Position numbers and translations under genes: made by a program. From Bacillus sp. NP157 (GTDB taxonomy: Bacteria; Pseudomonadota; Gammaproteobacteria; Xanthomonadales; Rhodanobacteraceae): a stretch of 64,000 nucleotides of DNA. This document shows, in pieces, positions 8,973 through 18,105 of the stretch. The stretch covers positions 1,364,001-1,428,000 of the forward strand of contig CP076546.1 of assembly GCA_018889975.1 (NCBI GenBank). The letters are read 5' to 3'. Positions within the stretch are counted from its first letter, which is position 1; the number at the start of each line of letters is the position of its first letter. The notes beneath the pieces are model-generated. The model made no database searches and had not been told where the DNA came from. It worked only from the letters and a program-made list of their open reading frames with translations.

Positions 8973-10127
8973 TCACACCGTGTAGGCGAGTGCCCCAGTG
9001 CCGGCAAGCTTGCCGCCATCCACGATCAGGTACTCGTCCCGGATCGGGCGGCCTTGGAACCAACACTCCAGGATCTCGCGCGTCCCCGCCGCGTACCGGG
9101 CCTGTCCCGAGAGGGACGTTCCCGACATGTGGGGAGTCATGCCGTTCCACGGCATCGACCGCCAGGGGTGGTCTTTCGGCGCCGGCTGCGGATACCAGAC
9201 GTCGCCGGCATAGCCCGCCAGTTGCCCGCTCTCGAGGGCCCGCACGATCGCATCGCGATCACAGATTTCCGCACGCGCCGTGTTGACGATATAGGCGCCG
9301 CGCTTCATCTTCGCCAGCAACGCATCATCGAACATGCCCATGGTTTCGGGATGCAAGGGCACATTGATCGTAACCACGTCGCAGGCACCCACCATGCCTT
9401 CGACCTTTCCATGGTAGACAAGCGAAAGTTCCTCCTCGACCTGCGCAGGCAGGCGCTTGCGCGCGTTGTAGTGCAGGTGGACACCGAATGGCTTCAGGCG
9501 TTTGAGTACGGCAAGTCCGATCCGGCCAGCGGCCACCGTGCCAACATGCATTCCCTCGATGTCGTACGAGCGCTCGACGCAATCGGCGATGTTCCAGCCG
9601 CCATTCTTCGCCCACTCGTGCGCGGGAAGGTAGTTACGCACCAGCGAAAGGATCATCATGACCGCATGCTCGGAGACGCTGATGCTGTTTGATCCCGTCA
9701 CTTCGGCGACGGTGACACCGTGCTTGATGGCGGACTCGAGGTCGACATGGTCGGAGCCTATCCCGGCAGTCAAGGCGAGCTTCAGCTTCTTCGCCTTTGC
9801 AAGCCGCTCCGGGGTAAGGTAAGCCGGCCAGAACGGCTGCGATATCACCACGTCCGCGTCAGGCAAGTGCTTCTCAAACTCGGAGCCCGGCCCTTCCTTG
9901 TCCGACGTGACGACGAACTCGTGGCCGAGGCCTTCAAGGTAGGCGCGTAAACCTAGCGCACCCGACACGCATCCGAGTAATTGGCCAGGCTTGAAGTCGA
10001 CCGTCGACGGCGTAGGCGCCGTCTGGCCGTTGTCGTACGTAGTGATCTGGGGAATGTCGTCCCGGGCATACGCCTTAGGCATGCCGTCGACGGGATCGGG
10101 ATAAAGCACGCAGAGGATCTTCGCCAT
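8973..10127 (-). CDS. fdh: NAD(P)-dependent formate dehydrogenase (metal-free, D-2-hydroxyacid dehydrogenase family)
   Basis: This 384-residue enzyme oxidises formate to CO2 while reducing a nicotinamide cofactor; it needs no molybdenum. It aligns without gaps to the Pseudomonas sp. 101 enzyme as I recall that sequence. Catalytic residues are all present: SQPFWPAY (97-103), Ile123 in AGIGSDH, Asn147, Arg285 in VNTAR, Asp309 and Gln314 in GDVWYPQP, and His333 in TPHMSG. Two cysteines that limit stability in the Pseudomonas enzyme are Ser146 and Val256 here. The Asp that holds the adenosine ribose of NAD+ is Ala222 (HLHYNARKRLP), which could permit NADP+. The C-terminal tail is about 16 residues shorter. 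It lies 18 bases downstream of an aldo/keto reductase gene. Confidence 0.95.
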   Translation of the reverse strand: MAKILCVLYPDPVDGMPKAYARDDIPQITTYDNGQTAPTPSTVDFKPGQLLGCVSGALGLRAYLEGLGHEFVVTSDKEGPGSEFEKHLPDADVVISQPFWPAYLTPERLAKAKKLKLALTAGIGSDHVDLESAIKHGVTVAEVTGSNSISVSEHAVMMILSLVRNYLPAHEWAKNGGWNIADCVERSYDIEGMHVGTVAAGRIGLAVLKRLKPFGVHLHYNARKRLPAQVEEELSLVYHGKVEGMVGACDVVTINVPLHPETMGMFDDALLAKMKRGAYIVNTARAEICDRDAIVRALESGQLAGYAGDVWYPQPAPKDHPWRSMPWNGMTPHMSGTSLSGQARYAAGTREILECWFQGRPIRDEYLIVDGGKLAGTGALAYTV

Positions 10128-10145
10128 ATGGGTTCTCCCTTCGCC

Positions 10146-11162
10146 TTATTTGTCGATGGGCAGCGGGGCGGTCGGATCCACCACGCCACTCTTTCGAAGG
10201 TCGACCCAGAAATCGTTGGGAACCTTGAAGTTGAGGGCGGCATAATCCTCGGCAATGCGCGACGGACTGCTCGCCCCGGGCACGATGGCCGCGACAGCGG
10301 GGTGGGCGAGGGAAAACTGCAGCGCCGCCGCCTTGATGGGCACCTTGTGCTTGTCGCAGAGGGCCTGGATCTTCACGACTTTCGCAGCGATCGCGGGCGG
10401 AACGGCTCCATATTCGAAGTGCTTGCCGCCGACCAGGACGCCCGAGCTGTAAGGGCCCCCGACGATCACGTCCACGCTCTTTTCGACGGCCATCGGCAGA
10501 AGACGCTGCAACGCGGATGCGTGGTCCAGGATCGAATATCGGCCGGCCAGGAGCATGCCATTGGCGCGTGGCTTGTCCAACTCCATCATGATCTCGATGG
10601 GCTCGACCTTGTTGGTGCCCTGGCCCCATGCCTTGATGACGCCTTCGTCGCGGAGCTTGTCGAGGGTGGGGAACGCGCCGCTTTGCGCCTCCTCGAACTT
10701 GGATACCCATGCGTCTCCATGGAAATCCTTGGCGAGGTCGTGGATGAAGACATAATCGAGGCGATCCAGGCCCATTCGCGCAAGGCTGTCCTTGATCGAC
10801 TTCAGCGTGCCTTCCGTCGTGTAGTCATAGGCAATCTTGTTGGGCCGTCCATCCTTGAAGATATGTCCCTTCTCGCCGAACGTCCGCGTATTCGGATCAT
10901 CCAGCTCATCGAGGACCAGCCGGCCCACCTTCGTCGCGATCACATACTCGTCCCTTGGCCGCTTCTTCAAGGCCTTGCCAAGTCGAATCTCCGACAGTCC
11001 AGCGCCGTAGAACGGCGCGGTGTCGAAAAACCGCGTACCCGCGTCCCAGGCCGCATCGACGGTAGCCTCGGCCTCCTCTTCCGTGATCGCGCGGTACATA
11101 TTGCCAAGCGGTGCCGTGCCAAATCCCATCGGTCCGGCGAGAAGTGTGCTTCGAATACTCAT
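10146..11162 (-). CDS. Aldo/keto reductase (paralogue 1 of 3)
   Basis: This 338-residue NAD(P)H-linked TIM-barrel reductase has its catalytic tetrad in place: Asp47 and Tyr52 in FFDTAPFYGAG, Lys78 in ATKVGR, and His141 in VFIHD. Length and the GGPYSSGVLVGG motif place it with the D-threo-aldose/L-fucose dehydrogenase and pyridoxal dehydrogenase type, not the short 275-residue type. The ATG at 11162 was chosen because homology starts there and GGAA precedes it; the frame continues to 11264. It is the first gene of a run with formate dehydrogenase and the Rossmann reductase. Close paralogues are at 18106 and 22692. Confidence 0.9.
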   Translation of the reverse strand: MSIRSTLLAGPMGFGTAPLGNMYRAITEEEAEATVDAAWDAGTRFFDTAPFYGAGLSEIRLGKALKKRPRDEYVIATKVGRLVLDELDDPNTRTFGEKGHIFKDGRPNKIAYDYTTEGTLKSIKDSLARMGLDRLDYVFIHDLAKDFHGDAWVSKFEEAQSGAFPTLDKLRDEGVIKAWGQGTNKVEPIEIMMELDKPRANGMLLAGRYSILDHASALQRLLPMAVEKSVDVIVGGPYSSGVLVGGKHFEYGAVPPAIAAKVVKIQALCDKHKVPIKAAALQFSLAHPAVAAIVPGASSPSRIAEDYAALNFKVPNDFWVDLRKSGVVDPTAPLPIDK

Positions 11163-11352
11163 GACGTATTTCCACGGGTTGGGGTGGGTACCCCTACGGT
11201 AGGACGACGAACATGGACGGCGAAACGTAATTGGTGTTAATCGGCGATAAAGACGCGAAACCACTTGATTTACGCTACTTCACGACGATTGATCACCGTT
11301 CGTGTCGATGGCGACGTAGGCTGTTATCTCCACCCCAACCCTGGAAATCGCC

Positions 11353-11898
11353 ATGTCGTCTTACTATCCCGTTGCCGTAACTCACGTCGGACTGACCGTA
11401 ACCGACGTTTACGCCGCCACCAAGTGGTATACCGATTTCATCCACTGCCGGCACATCATTGGACCGCTGCATATCCGCAACGACGGATCGCACATCGGCA
11501 GTGTCTTCAAGGGCATCTTCCACGACAGGTTCCAGGAGTGCTACGTCAGCCACCTTGCCACCGCGAATGGCGTGGGCATCGAGTTGTTCCAGTTCGTTGT
11601 TCCGCCGACCGAGACGCCGTCCGACAACTTCGAATACTGGAAGACCGGCGTGTTCCACTTCTGCCTGGTCGATCCGGACATCGAGGGCCTTGCCAAGCGC
11701 TGCGTCGCGATGGGCGGCAAGCAGAACTCCGAAGTCTTCTCGCTGTTCGAGGGCGAGTCGTTCAAGGCTGTTTATTGCCAGGATCCGTGGGGCAACCTCT
11801 TCGAAGTCTATTCGCATTCCACCGAATTGATGTACGCGAACCGCGATACGGATGCGTTCCTGGTGCCGCGCAACTCGAAGCTGGAAGACCACCGCTAG
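11353..11898 (+). CDS. VOC superfamily protein (glyoxalase/extradiol dioxygenase fold)
   Basis: A 181-residue protein built of two beta-alpha-beta-beta-beta modules. Candidate metal ligands occur at the usual four places: His11 in VTHVGLTVTD, Glu in GVGIELFQF, His in GVFHFCLVD and Glu in GNLFEVYSH. The family includes glyoxalase I, fosfomycin-resistance enzymes and ring-cleaving dioxygenases; this member cannot be assigned to one reaction. It ends five bases before the Kef antiporter gene, so the two are almost surely co-transcribed. Since Kef systems respond to glutathione adducts of electrophiles, a glyoxalase-like or thiol-adduct role is plausible but unproven. Confidence 0.85.
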   Translation: MSSYYPVAVTHVGLTVTDVYAATKWYTDFIHCRHIIGPLHIRNDGSHIGSVFKGIFHDRFQECYVSHLATANGVGIELFQFVVPPTETPSDNFEYWKTGVFHFCLVDPDIEGLAKRCVAMGGKQNSEVFSLFEGESFKAVYCQDPWGNLFEVYSHSTELMYANRDTDAFLVPRNSKLEDHR

Positions 11899-11903
11899 GT
11901 GCC

Positions 11904-13730
11904 ATGCCCACTGACGCAAACGATAATCTTCTGGTCCAGGCTGTTGCGCTACTGAGCGTCGCAGTGCTGCTCGTTCCCGTCTTCCGGCGCTTGGGATTGG
12001 GATCGGTGCTGGGTTACCTCACGGCAGGACTCCTCGTCGGGCCGTACGGACTGCGTTGGTTCAGTAACCCAGCGGCCATTTTTCACTTCGCCGACCTGGG
12101 CGTCGTGATGTTCCTCTTCGTGATCGGCCTCGAAATGCGCCCGTCGCGACTGTGGTCCCTCCGGCGCTACATCCTGGGCCTCGGCTTCCTGCAGACGTCG
12201 GCATCTGCCGTGGGCCTCACCTTGTTGGGCCTGGCCGCCGGCCTGCCCGTGCGCGAAGCGTTCATCGGCGCCATGGGCTTCGCCCTGACCTCAACGGCGA
12301 TCGTGATGCAGATACTCGGCGAGCAGCGGGGCACTGCCGAGCCGTATGGCCAGAAGATCGTATCGATCCTCCTGTTCGAAGACCTCCTCATCGTTCCCCT
12401 GCTGGCTTACGTCGCGTGGATCTCGCCTGGCAACACGCACGAAGGTGCCGTCGTGGAATGGATTTCAGTGGCGAAGGGCGTCGCCGCGCTTATCCTCCTT
12501 CTCGTCCTTGGCCACTGGTGCCTCAACCCCCTGTTCCGCATCCTTGCCCAATCCCGCGTGCGCGAACTCCTGTCCGCCGGCGCACTGCTCGTCGTGTTGG
12601 GTGCGGCCCTGCTCATGCAACTTGGCGGCATGTCCATGGGCATGGGCGCATTCATCGCTGGCGTACTGCTGTCCGAGTCCAGCTTCCGACACCAGCTCGA
12701 GGCTGACATCGAGCCCTTCCGCGGCATACTCCTCGGGCTCTTCTTCCTGGGCGTCGGCATGGCACTGGATATTTCGACCGTGCGGGCGCACTGGGCATGG
12801 ATCGGCGCCGGGGTGTTGGCCATGAGCACCGTCAAGGCGACGTGCGTCTACCTCGTTGCACGCCTGACCAGGAGCAATGCCGCCGAGGCGCTGAATCGGG
12901 CTTCGCTGATGGCATTGGGTGGGGAGTTTGCCTTCGTGTTGTACGCCGCCGCCGCCAGCGCCGGGCTGATCAGCTCGGCATTGAATGCGATCTTCACCGC
13001 CGACGTCGTGCTGTCGATGGCTCTCGGGCCCCTGTTCAACCTCCTCGCAGGACACTTGCCAGCACCCCGCCCGGCCGTCGCCCCCCACGCGGCGGATGTA
13101 CCGGAAGGACTGAAAGGCAACGTGATGATGATCGGATTCGGTCGATTCGGACAGGTCGTCAGCCAGTCCCTGTTGGCCAGGGACGTGGATGTGACCGTGA
13201 TCGATACCGATGTCCGCATGATCCGTGCGGCATCCGACTTCGGGTTCAAGATCTACTACGGCGACGGAACGCGGCTCGATGTGCTGACGGCGGCGGGCGC
13301 GGGCCATGCCGAGGTGATCGCTGTCTGCGTGGACGATCGGTCGACGACCAATGCCATCGTCGACCTGCTGGTCTCTGCCTTCCCAAAGGCTACCCTGGTG
13401 GTCAGGACCTATGACCGTGAACATTCCCTTCAGATCGTTGCCAAGGGTGCCGAGGCACACGTTCGGGAAACATTCGAATCGGCGCTGTGGTTCGCGAACG
13501 TGACGCTCGGGAAGCTCGGTACGTCGCGGGAAGAGGCCCAGGCCATTGCGGCGGATGTCAGGCGACGCGACGAGGCACGCTTCGAGAAGGAGAGCGCCGG
13601 CATCGATTGGGCAACCGCGGGCGCATTGAGCTTCGCGCGACGACCGAGGCCAGAGCCTCTTATCACGCCCAGGCATGGTAGCCAGCCCCTGAACCAGGAA
13701 GCAGCAGTCGCGACGCACACGGCGGACTGA
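11904..13730 (+). CDS. Kef-type K+/H+ antiporter (CPA2 family) with RCK domain
   Basis: This 608-residue inner-membrane protein has about 12-13 membrane segments in residues 10-385. They include GYLTAGLLVGPYGL, FLFVIGLEM, TSTAIVMQIL, LLFEDLLIVPLL and GMGAFIAGVLLSES, all typical of KefB/KefC. A cytosolic RCK/TrkA-N domain (about 405-520) starts with MMIGFGRFGQVV, a dinucleotide-binding fold, and contains VIDTD. In E. coli such systems export K+ in exchange for H+ when glutathione conjugates of electrophiles bind, acidifying the cell as protection. The frame is open from 11265, but homology starts at the ATG at 11904. No separate KefF/KefG ancillary protein is seen; the VOC gene is the upstream partner. 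Confidence 0.92.
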   Translation: MPTDANDNLLVQAVALLSVAVLLVPVFRRLGLGSVLGYLTAGLLVGPYGLRWFSNPAAIFHFADLGVVMFLFVIGLEMRPSRLWSLRRYILGLGFLQTSASAVGLTLLGLAAGLPVREAFIGAMGFALTSTAIVMQILGEQRGTAEPYGQKIVSILLFEDLLIVPLLAYVAWISPGNTHEGAVVEWISVAKGVAALILLLVLGHWCLNPLFRILAQSRVRELLSAGALLVVLGAALLMQLGGMSMGMGAFIAGVLLSESSFRHQLEADIEPFRGILLGLFFLGVGMALDISTVRAHWAWIGAGVLAMSTVKATCVYLVARLTRSNAAEALNRASLMALGGEFAFVLYAAAASAGLISSALNAIFTADVVLSMALGPLFNLLAGHLPAPRPAVAPHAADVPEGLKGNVMMIGFGRFGQVVSQSLLARDVDVTVIDTDVRMIRAASDFGFKIYYGDGTRLDVLTAAGAGHAEVIAVCVDDRSTTNAIVDLLVSAFPKATLVVRTYDREHSLQIVAKGAEAHVRETFESALWFANVTLGKLGTSREEAQAIAADVRRRDEARFEKESAGIDWATAGALSFARRPRPEPLITPRHGSQPLNQEAAVATHTAD

Positions 13731-14945
13731 CTACTTCGCTGCCAGCGAACCGGCGTTCCTGTACGACATCGCCATTGCGAAGCAGGCGAGTAACGCCATG
13801 GCGATGCAGAAGCTCACGGCGGCTCCCGCCAAGCCGACGCGATCGGCGGCGACGCCAAGCCCAAGCACGGGCAGCGCAACCCCGAGGTATGCAACGACGA
13901 ACAGGACAGCCATGTTCTCCGCCCTTTCGCCAGCGGCAGCGGTGAGTCCCACTTCCCCGATGCTTGCAGCGAAGACACCGCCCTGGCCCACGCCGACGAC
14001 AACCACCGCAATCACCATCATGGTCATCGAGTGGCCGATAAGCGAGCACGCCAGTAGCACCGCACCCAGCGAAAGCACCGCGCACGCCGACGGTACCCGG
14101 CGCTGCTGCGGCAGCCGGCCCTGGATCAACTGGCCGACAAGGGAGGCGGCAAAGACCACGCACAGCAGCAACCCGATGGCTGCCCTGCTCGCCACATGCA
14201 GCGTGTCGCGAAGGAGTGTCGGCTCAAGCGACGTCATGAGCCCAATGAGGGCAAACGCCGCGAACGACGCCATGGCCAGTATGGGGAACACTCGTCGGGT
14301 GTCGGGCGACAAGCGCAGGGCACGCGGTCGCAGCTTCACCTCGCTGGCACGCCGCACCGTTTCCGGACACGCCATGACCACCAGGACGCATGCCGCTATC
14401 GCGACGGCGTGGAGAACGAAGACCAGACGCGTTGGCCAGGGGAGATATGCCGAGACGACGCCTGCGAGCAACGGGCCGAGCCCCAGGCCACCCATGTTCG
14501 CCGCACTGGCCATGATGCCCGCCCGAGCCTTGCGGTCGGCTGGCGCAAGCTCAACGATGGCTACCGTGCCCGCGGCTGTGAACAGGCCGGCGGATAGCCC
14601 GGATAAGGCGCGAGCCACGAGCAGTGACGACATATGCTGCGCCTGCAAGAAAATCGCGTCACTTATCAACGCTGCAGCCAATGCCGCGTAAAGCAGTGGC
14701 TTCCGGCCCAACTGGTCGGACCACGACCCTACCAACACCAGGCTACCCAACACTGCGAGCGCGTAGATCGCGAAGATCACCGAGACATCGGTGCCTGTGA
14801 GCCCCATCATCCCCTGGTAGATCCCGTACAGCGGCGCGGGCAGCGTGGTCCCCGCCATCACCGCACAGAACACCATGGCGAGCATGGGGGCATGGCTGCG
14901 CGGATGGGACGCGCCTGATGCCAGCGATCTACCAGGGGAAGTCAT
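13731..14945 (-). CDS. MFS transporter
   Basis: This 404-residue protein has 12 predicted helices. Helix 1 contains LPAPLYGIYQGMMGLTG, and the loop SWSDQLGRKPLLY fits the DxxGRK motif between helices 2 and 3. ARALSGLSAGLFTAAG and the later ERAENMAVLFVVAYLGVALPVLGLG are also transporter-like. AAGGAG lies before the start. It follows the catalase gene by 34 bases on the same strand, so it is probably in the catalase operon. Its stop abuts the stop of the convergent Kef gene with no gap. Substrate unknown. Confidence 0.88.
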   Translation of the reverse strand: MTSPGRSLASGASHPRSHAPMLAMVFCAVMAGTTLPAPLYGIYQGMMGLTGTDVSVIFAIYALAVLGSLVLVGSWSDQLGRKPLLYAALAAALISDAIFLQAQHMSSLLVARALSGLSAGLFTAAGTVAIVELAPADRKARAGIMASAANMGGLGLGPLLAGVVSAYLPWPTRLVFVLHAVAIAACVLVVMACPETVRRASEVKLRPRALRLSPDTRRVFPILAMASFAAFALIGLMTSLEPTLLRDTLHVASRAAIGLLLCVVFAASLVGQLIQGRLPQQRRVPSACAVLSLGAVLLACSLIGHSMTMMVIAVVVVGVGQGGVFAASIGEVGLTAAAGERAENMAVLFVVAYLGVALPVLGLGVAADRVGLAGAAVSFCIAMALLACFAMAMSYRNAGSLAAK

Positions 14946-14979
14946 ACGAAACTCTCCTTCGTCTTTACGTCAGCTCAGT

Positions 14980-16422
14980 TCAACCCAGCTTCGCGATGGC
15001 GTCGGCTACGCCCTTGCCGTATTCCGCGTGGCAGGCCTCGCAGTGCTCGATATGCCGGTCGACGACGGGCTGCGATGCGCCCTTGATGGCCCTGGCCGTG
15101 TTTTCGAACAGCGCCTGCCGCTGGGAGGGCGACATCATCTCGAAAAGCTTTCTCGGCTGTGAGTAATTATCCTTGTCCTCACGCTGGTCCCAGTGCCTGG
15201 CGAGTGCGTGGGCCACGTCGATGGCCAACGGCGGTTCGGCGAAATCTGGCTGGGATTGCAGCGCACCGCGTGTATTGGGTGCATAACTGGTCGTATCGCT
15301 GCGGGCGGCATCCATGCGCATGGCTCCATCGCGGTGATAGCTATGGACTGGACACTTGGGCGCGTTGACAGGGATCTGGGCATAGTTGACACCGAGGCGG
15401 TAACGCTGGGCATCGCCGTAGGAAAACAACCGCCCCTGGAGCATCTTGTCTGGCGAGAAGCCGATGCCCGGCACGACCACGGCGGGCGAGAACGCTGCCT
15501 GTTCGATGTCCTGGAAGAAATTGTCGGGATTCCGATTCAATTCGAAATAACCGACCTCGACCAGGGGATAGTCCGCATGGGGCCACACCTTGGTCATGTC
15601 GAAGGGATTGTAAGGGGTGTTCGCGGCATCGGCTTCAGGCATGATCTGCACATACAATGTCCAGCGCGGAAACTCTTTACGTTCGATGGCATCGAACAGA
15701 TCTCGCTGGCTGCTCTCCCGATCACTCGCGATGATGGCACCCGCTTCGGCGTCGGTCAGATTCTTGATGCCTTGCTGGGTGCGGAATACAAACTTTACCC
15801 AGGATCGCTCGTTGGCCGCGTTGATGAAGCTATACGTATGGCTTCCAAAGCCATGCATGTGGCGGAACGACGCCGGAATACCTCGTTCGCTCATCACGAT
15901 AGTCACCTGGTGGAACGCCTCGGGCAGGCTGGTCCAGAAATCCCAGTTGTTGTCGGCACTGCGCATGCCGGTTCGCGGATCACGCTTGATCGCATGGTTC
16001 AGGTCGGGGAACTTCAGGGGATCACGGATATAGAACACCGGCGTATTGATCCCGGCGAAGTCCCAGTTACCTTCTTCCGTATAGAACTTCAGCGCGAAGC
16101 CATGGATGTCGCGTTCCGCATCGGCCGCCCCGCGTTCGCCGGCGACCGTCGAAAACCGCGCCATCATCTGCGTAGCCTTGCCCACGACTGAAAAGATCTT
16201 CGCCCGGGTATAGCGGGTGATGTCGTGCGTCACGGTAAACGTACCGAAGGCGCCGGCACCCTTCGCATGCATCCGCCGCTCTGGAATGACTTCCCGATCG
16301 AAATGCGCGAGTTTCTCCAGGAACCAGACATCCTGCAGCAAGGCCGGGCCGCGCGGACCAGCCGTCATGGTGTTGTCGTCATCGACGACGGGAGCGCCGA
16401 ATACCGTAGTGAGTTTGCTCAT
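14980..16422 (-). CDS. katA: Monofunctional haem catalase (small-subunit, clade 3 type)
   Basis: This 480-residue enzyme converts H2O2 to water and oxygen. Visible family features include [19 protein letters not shown] with the distal His near residue 54, FSTVAGERG, the Asn in [16 protein letters not shown], and [14 protein letters not shown] with the proximal Tyr haem ligand. Length fits the small-subunit catalases, which also bind NADPH. The start at 16422 has GGAGAGG in front; the frame runs further to 16533 without homology. It is divergent from the substrate-binding protein gene at 16661. Cytosolic, or periplasmic only if an unseen signal exists; none is seen. Confidence 0.96.
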   Translation of the reverse strand: MSKLTTVFGAPVVDDDNTMTAGPRGPALLQDVWFLEKLAHFDREVIPERRMHAKGAGAFGTFTVTHDITRYTRAKIFSVVGKATQMMARFSTVAGERGAADAERDIHGFALKFYTEEGNWDFAGINTPVFYIRDPLKFPDLNHAIKRDPRTGMRSADNNWDFWTSLPEAFHQVTIVMSERGIPASFRHMHGFGSHTYSFINAANERSWVKFVFRTQQGIKNLTDAEAGAIIASDRESSQRDLFDAIERKEFPRWTLYVQIMPEADAANTPYNPFDMTKVWPHADYPLVEVGYFELNRNPDNFFQDIEQAAFSPAVVVPGIGFSPDKMLQGRLFSYGDAQRYRLGVNYAQIPVNAPKCPVHSYHRDGAMRMDAARSDTTSYAPNTRGALQSQPDFAEPPLAIDVAHALARHWDQREDKDNYSQPRKLFEMMSPSQRQALFENTARAIKGASQPVVDRHIEHCEACHAEYGKGVADAIAKLG

Positions 16423-16660
16423 GACCGATGCCTCTCCAGACCTGTGCGGGGGTGCATCCAACCTAACGATGCCGCGGCCACCTATCGAGGACATACGAGG
16501 GGAGAGTTGCAAAATCGAGGGGAACTCCTGCACTCATGACGAGTGGGCGGCCGCAGGCATCGGAATGGGAAACAAGGGCGCGCAGATGTTTCACTGATCG
16601 TGCAAGCACCATCGCTCACATCCGGCTATTACCCCTACCAGGTCCCCATGAGCTATCACG

Positions 16661-17581
16661 ATGAAATCCACGCCACACACGGACGGCGGATCACGCCCCT
16701 TCACGCTCACCCGTCGCTCTTTCGTCCTTGCCGGCATCGGTGCCATCGCCTCGGGATCCTCGCGCGCGCATCCGGGGGAGCAGCGTGTTGTCACGCTGGG
16801 CGCGGTCTCCCTGAGCTTCTATGCCGTAACCGGCGCCATCGTTCGCGAAGTACTCGAGCGCCTGGGGCATCCCGTCGTGGTCCGGCAAGGAACGCACGAG
16901 CAGATATTCCCCATGCTCGCGGATGGAGCGATCGACCTGATGGCTGCCGCGTGGCTGCCAGGAGGCCATGCAGCCTACTGGGCGCATTACGGCGCGCGGG
17001 CCACGGAGGTGGCGCAGCTGTACCAGGGTGCCAGGTTCTTCTGGGCCGTGCCGAGCTACATTCCCGAGGATCAGTTGCATTCGATCGATGGGCTGGCCCA
17101 ACCTTCGGTGATGCGACGCATGCCGCGCACGATCCAGGGCATCGGGACCGGAGCCGCGATCACCAGCCTCTCCGAGCAGGCCATCGAGGTCTACGGACTG
17201 GAATCGGCGGGCTACATCCTTCGGCCGGGGACGCAGCAGGAGTGGCTGGATGCGGTAAATACGGCATTGACAGGAGGGCGCTGGGTTGTCTTCCCTACAT
17301 GGGCGCCTCAGTACCTGAACAAGGATGGTGCGCTACGTGCGCTCCAGGATCCGCTTAACGTCCTCGGGGGCGTGAACCATGCATCACTCGTGGCCCCGCG
17401 CGATCGCTTCCAGACCCTGCCCGTGCGAACGCGTAAAGTGCTTTCCCGGATCGACATCGGCATGGATGGCGTGACGGCCATGGATTGGTCCGTCAATGTC
17501 GGCAAGCTGACGGAGCGGGACGCCGCGCGAGAGTGGATGGCAAACAACAGCCAGCGTGTCGACGGATGGTTCGCCATCTGA
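16661..17581 (+). CDS. Exported glycine betaine/choline-type ABC substrate-binding protein (OpuAC family, orphan)
   Basis: This 306-residue protein starts with a Tat-like signal: LTRRSFVLAGIGAIASG, cut near SRAHP. The mature part has the OpuAC/ProX pattern: LGAVSLSFYAVTGAIVREVL, then DLMAAAWLPGGHAAYW, WVVFPTWAPQYLN and the closing REWMANNSQRVDGWF. Aromatic residues such as Trp and Tyr in these motifs usually form the cage for quaternary amines. No permease or ATPase gene lies nearby, so it either serves a distant transporter or acts as a sensor partner. It is divergent from catalase and convergent with the SRPBCC gene. Confidence 0.82.
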   Translation: MKSTPHTDGGSRPFTLTRRSFVLAGIGAIASGSSRAHPGEQRVVTLGAVSLSFYAVTGAIVREVLERLGHPVVVRQGTHEQIFPMLADGAIDLMAAAWLPGGHAAYWAHYGARATEVAQLYQGARFFWAVPSYIPEDQLHSIDGLAQPSVMRRMPRTIQGIGTGAAITSLSEQAIEVYGLESAGYILRPGTQQEWLDAVNTALTGGRWVVFPTWAPQYLNKDGALRALQDPLNVLGGVNHASLVAPRDRFQTLPVRTRKVLSRIDIGMDGVTAMDWSVNVGKLTERDAAREWMANNSQRVDGWFAI

Positions 17582-17626
17582 ATGAACCCGTGCCGCATGG
17601 CCCGGGTCCGCTCGATGCGGGCAGTT

Positions 17627-18052
17627 CTACCTTGCCTTGAGGTAGGAGTCGGCGAGTGCCTTCAATCCATCTTCGTAAATCTTCCGGAAGATCTCGGATG
17701 CCTCGCTGTCACTCACACCCTTGTCTGGCGTGAAGCGACCCGACCATTCTACGCGTGATGCCTTCCCGTCCTGGGCATCTTTCACAACCAGCGTGGACAG
17801 GTAGTCGGTGACCGGAAACGGCGCTTCGAGGATCGCATAGCTGTAGCTCCTGCCGGTTTCGTCGAACGCCATCAGGCGTTCGACGATGGCTTCGCCGCCG
17901 GGATTGGCCAGGGTACGGATCCTTCCCCCGTCGCTCAGCTGGCTCTTGGGAATGTAGGGCAACCAATCCGGTAGCGAATCGAATCCACCGATCAGGTTCC
18001 AGACCTGGGCTGGCGGGGCCGGAATCTCGACGAAAGCTGAAGCGTTAGCCAT
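17627..18052 (-). CDS. SRPBCC-fold protein (polyketide cyclase/START-like)
   Basis: This 141-residue protein has the hallmarks of the helix-grip fold. It opens SAFVEIPAPPAQVWNLIGGFDSLPDW, ends with a long C-terminal helix (DSEASEIFRKIYEDGLKALA), and contains RVEWSGRF. Such proteins bind hydrophobic ligands; catalytic function cannot be inferred. ATG at 18052 was chosen over 18067 because GGAG lies seven bases upstream. It follows an aldo/keto reductase gene by 53 bases on the same strand and is likely co-transcribed with it. Confidence 0.85.
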   Translation of the reverse strand: MANASAFVEIPAPPAQVWNLIGGFDSLPDWLPYIPKSQLSDGGRIRTLANPGGEAIVERLMAFDETGRSYSYAILEAPFPVTDYLSTLVVKDAQDGKASRVEWSGRFTPDKGVSDSEASEIFRKIYEDGLKALADSYLKAR

Positions 18053-18105
18053 GTGATTCTCCTGCAACGATGGATAAGTGGTGTCACGGAGCCCTGCCGA
18101 ACTGC

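Noticed and set aside
8973-10127. Link between formate dehydrogenase and the ModE/molybdenum genes
   Set aside because: This enzyme is of the metal-free NAD(P)-dependent family and needs no molybdenum.
12465-13718. A 417-codon minus-strand frame opposite the Kef gene
   Set aside because: Composition is full of Arg, His and Gly as in antisense frames, and Kef motifs on the plus strand are continuous.
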